From NCBI GenBank assembly GCA_003506635.1, contig DNZB01000366.1, forward strand, positions 4,248 through 11,805: a stretch of 7,558 nucleotides of DNA, in the 5' to 3' direction. The notes beneath the pieces are model-generated. The model saw nothing but the letters and a program-made list of their open reading frames with translations. It was not told the DNA's origin and ran no database searches. The position numbers and the translations under genes were made by a program. This stretch comes from Parvularcula sp. (lineage in GTDB: Bacteria > Pseudomonadota > Alphaproteobacteria > Caulobacterales > Parvularculaceae). Position 1 is the stretch's first letter. Every line of letters begins with the position of its first letter. Positions 5,381-7,558 of this stretch are shown piece by piece.

Positions 5381-7491
5381 TCCGTATACTGAAGCGCAGC
5401 GTCGCCGCAGCGCTCGCCGCGTGCGCCGTCATCGTCCCGGCCGCCGCGCAGACGGCGCAGTGTCACGGCAACCCGATCACGCTCCTTGATTTCAGCGGCT
5501 CGACGCTGGTTTCGGGAACGCCGCTGACGGCGGGGGCGGTCTATCGCTTCGCCAATGTCGCAACCGGCCTTGACGCCATCGTCCGGATCGACGCCGTCAC
5601 CAACGGTACGCTGACGATCATCGACCGCGACACCGGCAACGTGCCGGCTTTCCAGCCGGAACTCGGCGGCACGAACGAGCGCAGCGCCGACTTCACGATT
5701 TCCTTCGTCACCGCCGGCGGCGCGACGCCGGTGTCGGTCGATTTCGCCGCCTCCGGCATCGACATCGACGGCGACAGCGCGTCGCTGCGCGAATATTCGG
5801 AATTCTCGACGCCCTTCGTGGCCTTCGTTCTTGAAAATCCGACCAATCTCGACGTCAACGCTTCGGGCCCTTCGACGCCGGCGAATTTCCGCTTCGAGGC
5901 GCGGACGAATTTCACCGCGCCCGGCATCGATCCGACGGCGACGCAGAATATCGTGTCGATTCTCTATCAGGGCCGGACGTCGTTCCGCTATCGCATCGGC
6001 GCGCTCGGCGCGGGCGCGACGAACCGCCTGACCTCGCTCGATTTCGCCTGTCCGGTTCTCAATTTCCCGGCGACCAATCCGCAGGCCGACCAGGATTTCG
6101 GCGACGCGCCGATCAGCTATGGAAATCCGGCGCATGACATCGTCGCGGGACTCCGGATCGGGGCGACGAACACGGTTGACGCCGGGCCTTACGACAGCCC
6201 CGGCGCCAACGCGGACGCCGGCGATGACGGCGTGACGATCCCTGCGCTCAACCAGACCTTCCAGTCGACGATTGCGGTTGCGGTCGCCGGCGCGGGCGGG
6301 CGCTTGCAAGGCTATATCGACTGGAACGGCGACGGGGATTTCATCGACGCCGGCGAACAGATCGCGAGCGACATCGCCGACAATGGCGCGGGCGACGCCA
6401 ATCCCGCGGCAGGGATCATCGGCGTCGCAGTGACGCCGTCCGCCTTCACGACCACCGCGCCGACCTTCGCGCGGTTTCGCTGGTCGACCGCGCTCGGCCT
6501 TGGACCGACGGTCTTCGCCGCGGACGGCGAGGTCGAGGATTATCGGGTGACGATCAGCACCGGGCCGCCGCCGCCGTCCTGCCCGGCCGGGCTGACGTTG
6601 TTCAATCAGACCGGCAATGCGACCGCAGTGACGACCGGAACCGGCGTCCTCAACGCGGCGCGCGCGCTCGGCGCGCTCGCTGCGGCGGGAACATCGCCGC
6701 CGGGCGGGGCGTCGGCCGAAATCAACGACGCCGCCGACACGCTTGTCCTCGATTTCGGCGCGCTGGCTGCGCAATATTCGACGATCATTGTCTCCACGGC
6801 CCGCGATACCGGCACGCAAGGCGACACCGCGGGCCTCACTATTGAAACGTCCGCCGACGGAGCGACCTTCACGGCGGCCGGAACCTATGGAACGGCGCCG
6901 GCGACTTATCCGTCGGCCGTGCAGAACGCGCTCGAACGCGTCAATCTCACGGCGCCGGCCGGCGGCGTCCGCTTCGTCCGCCTACGGACCGTCAACGCCG
7001 ACGACATTTTCGTCGACGGGATCGAATACGGCGCGGTCTGCCTTGGAACCGCGACAATCGTCGCGGCGAAAACGGTCGCGCCGGCGATCGCGACCGGACC
7101 AGAGCAGTTCCAGACGCCCGGCAACGACGTGGTCTATACGATCAGCGCGACCAATATCGGCTCGGGTTCGGCCGATGCGGGCTCGGTTCTCGTCATCGAC
7201 AGCCTTCCCGCCGAGATTGAGTACTTCAACGGCGACATGGACGGCGCCGGCCCCGCGACGGGACCGGTGTTTTTCAGCCAGACCGGCGCCGGGCTCACCT
7301 TCAATCCGGCGACTGACGTCGCCTATTCCAGCGCCGCGACGCGGCCGGCCACTTTCGCCGCCTGCACCTACGCGCCGGCGGCGGGCTATGACGCCAATGT
7401 CCGGCATGTCTGCGTCAATCCGAAGGGCGCGATGCTCTCGGGCGATCCTGACCCGACCTTCGCCATCCAGTTCCGCGCACGGATCAAATAG
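5377..7491 (+). CDS. Secreted multi-domain surface protein with GEVED and C-terminal DUF11 domains
   Basis: 704 aa. Signal peptide at 1-24: Arg3, Lys6, Arg7, an Ala-rich core, and AAA before Gln25. Domain 1 (about 29-225) is a beta-rich module I do not recognise. A DFGDAP motif (240) opens the stretch that normally precedes GEVED domains. The GEVED domain (about 298-393) has the YIDWNGDGDF strand and acidic loop at 313-322 and the naming motif GEVEDY at 384-389. A PPPP hinge (397-400) follows. Domain 3 (about 402-555) is a discoidin-like beta-sandwich, with LVLDFG and FVRLRT strands. The C-terminal domain (about 558-704) is DUF11-like: VVYTISATN, then VIDSLP. There is no membrane anchor, sortase motif or catalytic signature. 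The start overlaps the barrel gene's stop (ATGA), with a good ribosome-binding site. Inferred role: adhesin-like surface subunit, perhaps held by the barrel protein. All six mature cysteines fall as domain-bracketing pairs. Confidence 0.95.
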   Translation: MIRILKRSVAAALAACAVIVPAAAQTAQCHGNPITLLDFSGSTLVSGTPLTAGAVYRFANVATGLDAIVRIDAVTNGTLTIIDRDTGNVPAFQPELGGTNERSADFTISFVTAGGATPVSVDFAASGIDIDGDSASLREYSEFSTPFVAFVLENPTNLDVNASGPSTPANFRFEARTNFTAPGIDPTATQNIVSILYQGRTSFRYRIGALGAGATNRLTSLDFACPVLNFPATNPQADQDFGDAPISYGNPAHDIVAGLRIGATNTVDAGPYDSPGANADAGDDGVTIPALNQTFQSTIAVAVAGAGGRLQGYIDWNGDGDFIDAGEQIASDIADNGAGDANPAAGIIGVAVTPSAFTTTAPTFARFRWSTALGLGPTVFAADGEVEDYRVTISTGPPPPSCPAGLTLFNQTGNATAVTTGTGVLNAARALGALAAAGTSPPGGASAEINDAADTLVLDFGALAAQYSTIIVSTARDTGTQGDTAGLTIETSADGATFTAAGTYGTAPATYPSAVQNALERVNLTAPAGGVRFVRLRTVNADDIFVDGIEYGAVCLGTATIVAAKTVAPAIATGPEQFQTPGNDVVYTISATNIGSGSADAGSVLVIDSLPAEIEYFNGDMDGAGPATGPVFFSQTGAGLTFNPATDVAYSSAATRPATFAACTYAPAAGYDANVRHVCVNPKGAMLSGDPDPTFAIQFRARIK

Positions 7492-7495
7492 CGGA

Positions 7496-7517
7496 GCGCC
7501 GCCGAAAATTCCGGCGC
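7496..7517 (+). other. Small hairpin just after the second surface-protein gene
   Basis: Bases 7496-7501 (GCGCCG) pair with 7512-7517 (CGGCGC) around a ten-base A/T-containing loop. It starts four bases after the TAG stop. No T-run follows; the next bases are AGGGG. It is therefore not a normal intrinsic terminator. It may stabilise the mRNA 3' end or be incidental in such G+C-rich sequence. I see no gene in the remaining bases to the window end. Confidence 0.25.
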
Positions 7518-7558
7518 AGGGGCGTGAAGGTCGAAGAAAACTGGAGCGGGCGAGGCGA

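Noticed and set aside
5287..6819. Long minus-strand open frame (510 codons) antisense to the second surface-protein gene
   Set aside because: It is an Arg-rich low-complexity translation that mirrors the real gene. The + strand frame has a signal peptide, GEVED and DUF11 motifs and a ribosome-binding site.
7524..7558. GTG at 7524, open to the window end, as the start of a third gene
   Set aside because: AGGGG lies only one base before it, too close to act as a ribosome-binding site, and just eleven codons are visible. It cannot be supported from this window.

Overview
The window is a G+C-rich stretch from what looks like an alphaproteobacterium. That placement is an inference from the strong G/C bias at third codon positions and from the kind of secreted proteins encoded; no taxonomic marker gene is present. 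Nearly all of it is coding, and all on the + strand.

Layout: (1) positions 2-217 hold the last 71 codons of a gene that began upstream. Its C-terminal end looks like a DUF11-type beta-sandwich repeat. (2) Positions 218-376 are intergenic. They contain a strong intrinsic terminator (14-bp stem plus T-run, 245-284), then a short leader with a small dyad and a GGAGG ribosome-binding site. (3) Positions 377-5380 encode a very large exported protein (1667 aa): a signal peptide, a series of Ig-like, CarboxypepD_reg/SdrD_B-like and DUF11 modules, and a C-terminal half that reads as an outer-membrane beta-barrel. (4) Positions 5377-7491 encode a second exported protein (704 aa), whose ATG overlaps the stop of the large gene (ATGA). 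It has an unnamed beta-rich N-terminal domain, a GEVED domain, a discoidin-like beta-sandwich and a C-terminal DUF11 domain. (5) Positions 7492-7558 are non-coding as far as can be seen, with a modest hairpin.

Together this looks like a locus for a cell-surface structure. The barrel protein would sit in the outer membrane and carry or receive a stalk of beta-sandwich domains. The translationally coupled second protein has no membrane anchor of its own and carries adhesion-type domains, so it is a good candidate for a surface partner. DUF11 domains occur in all three genes. The domain families are known. The function of the barrel family, and any pairing of barrel with secreted DUF11/GEVED protein, is as far as I know uncharacterised, and it is the most interesting point here.
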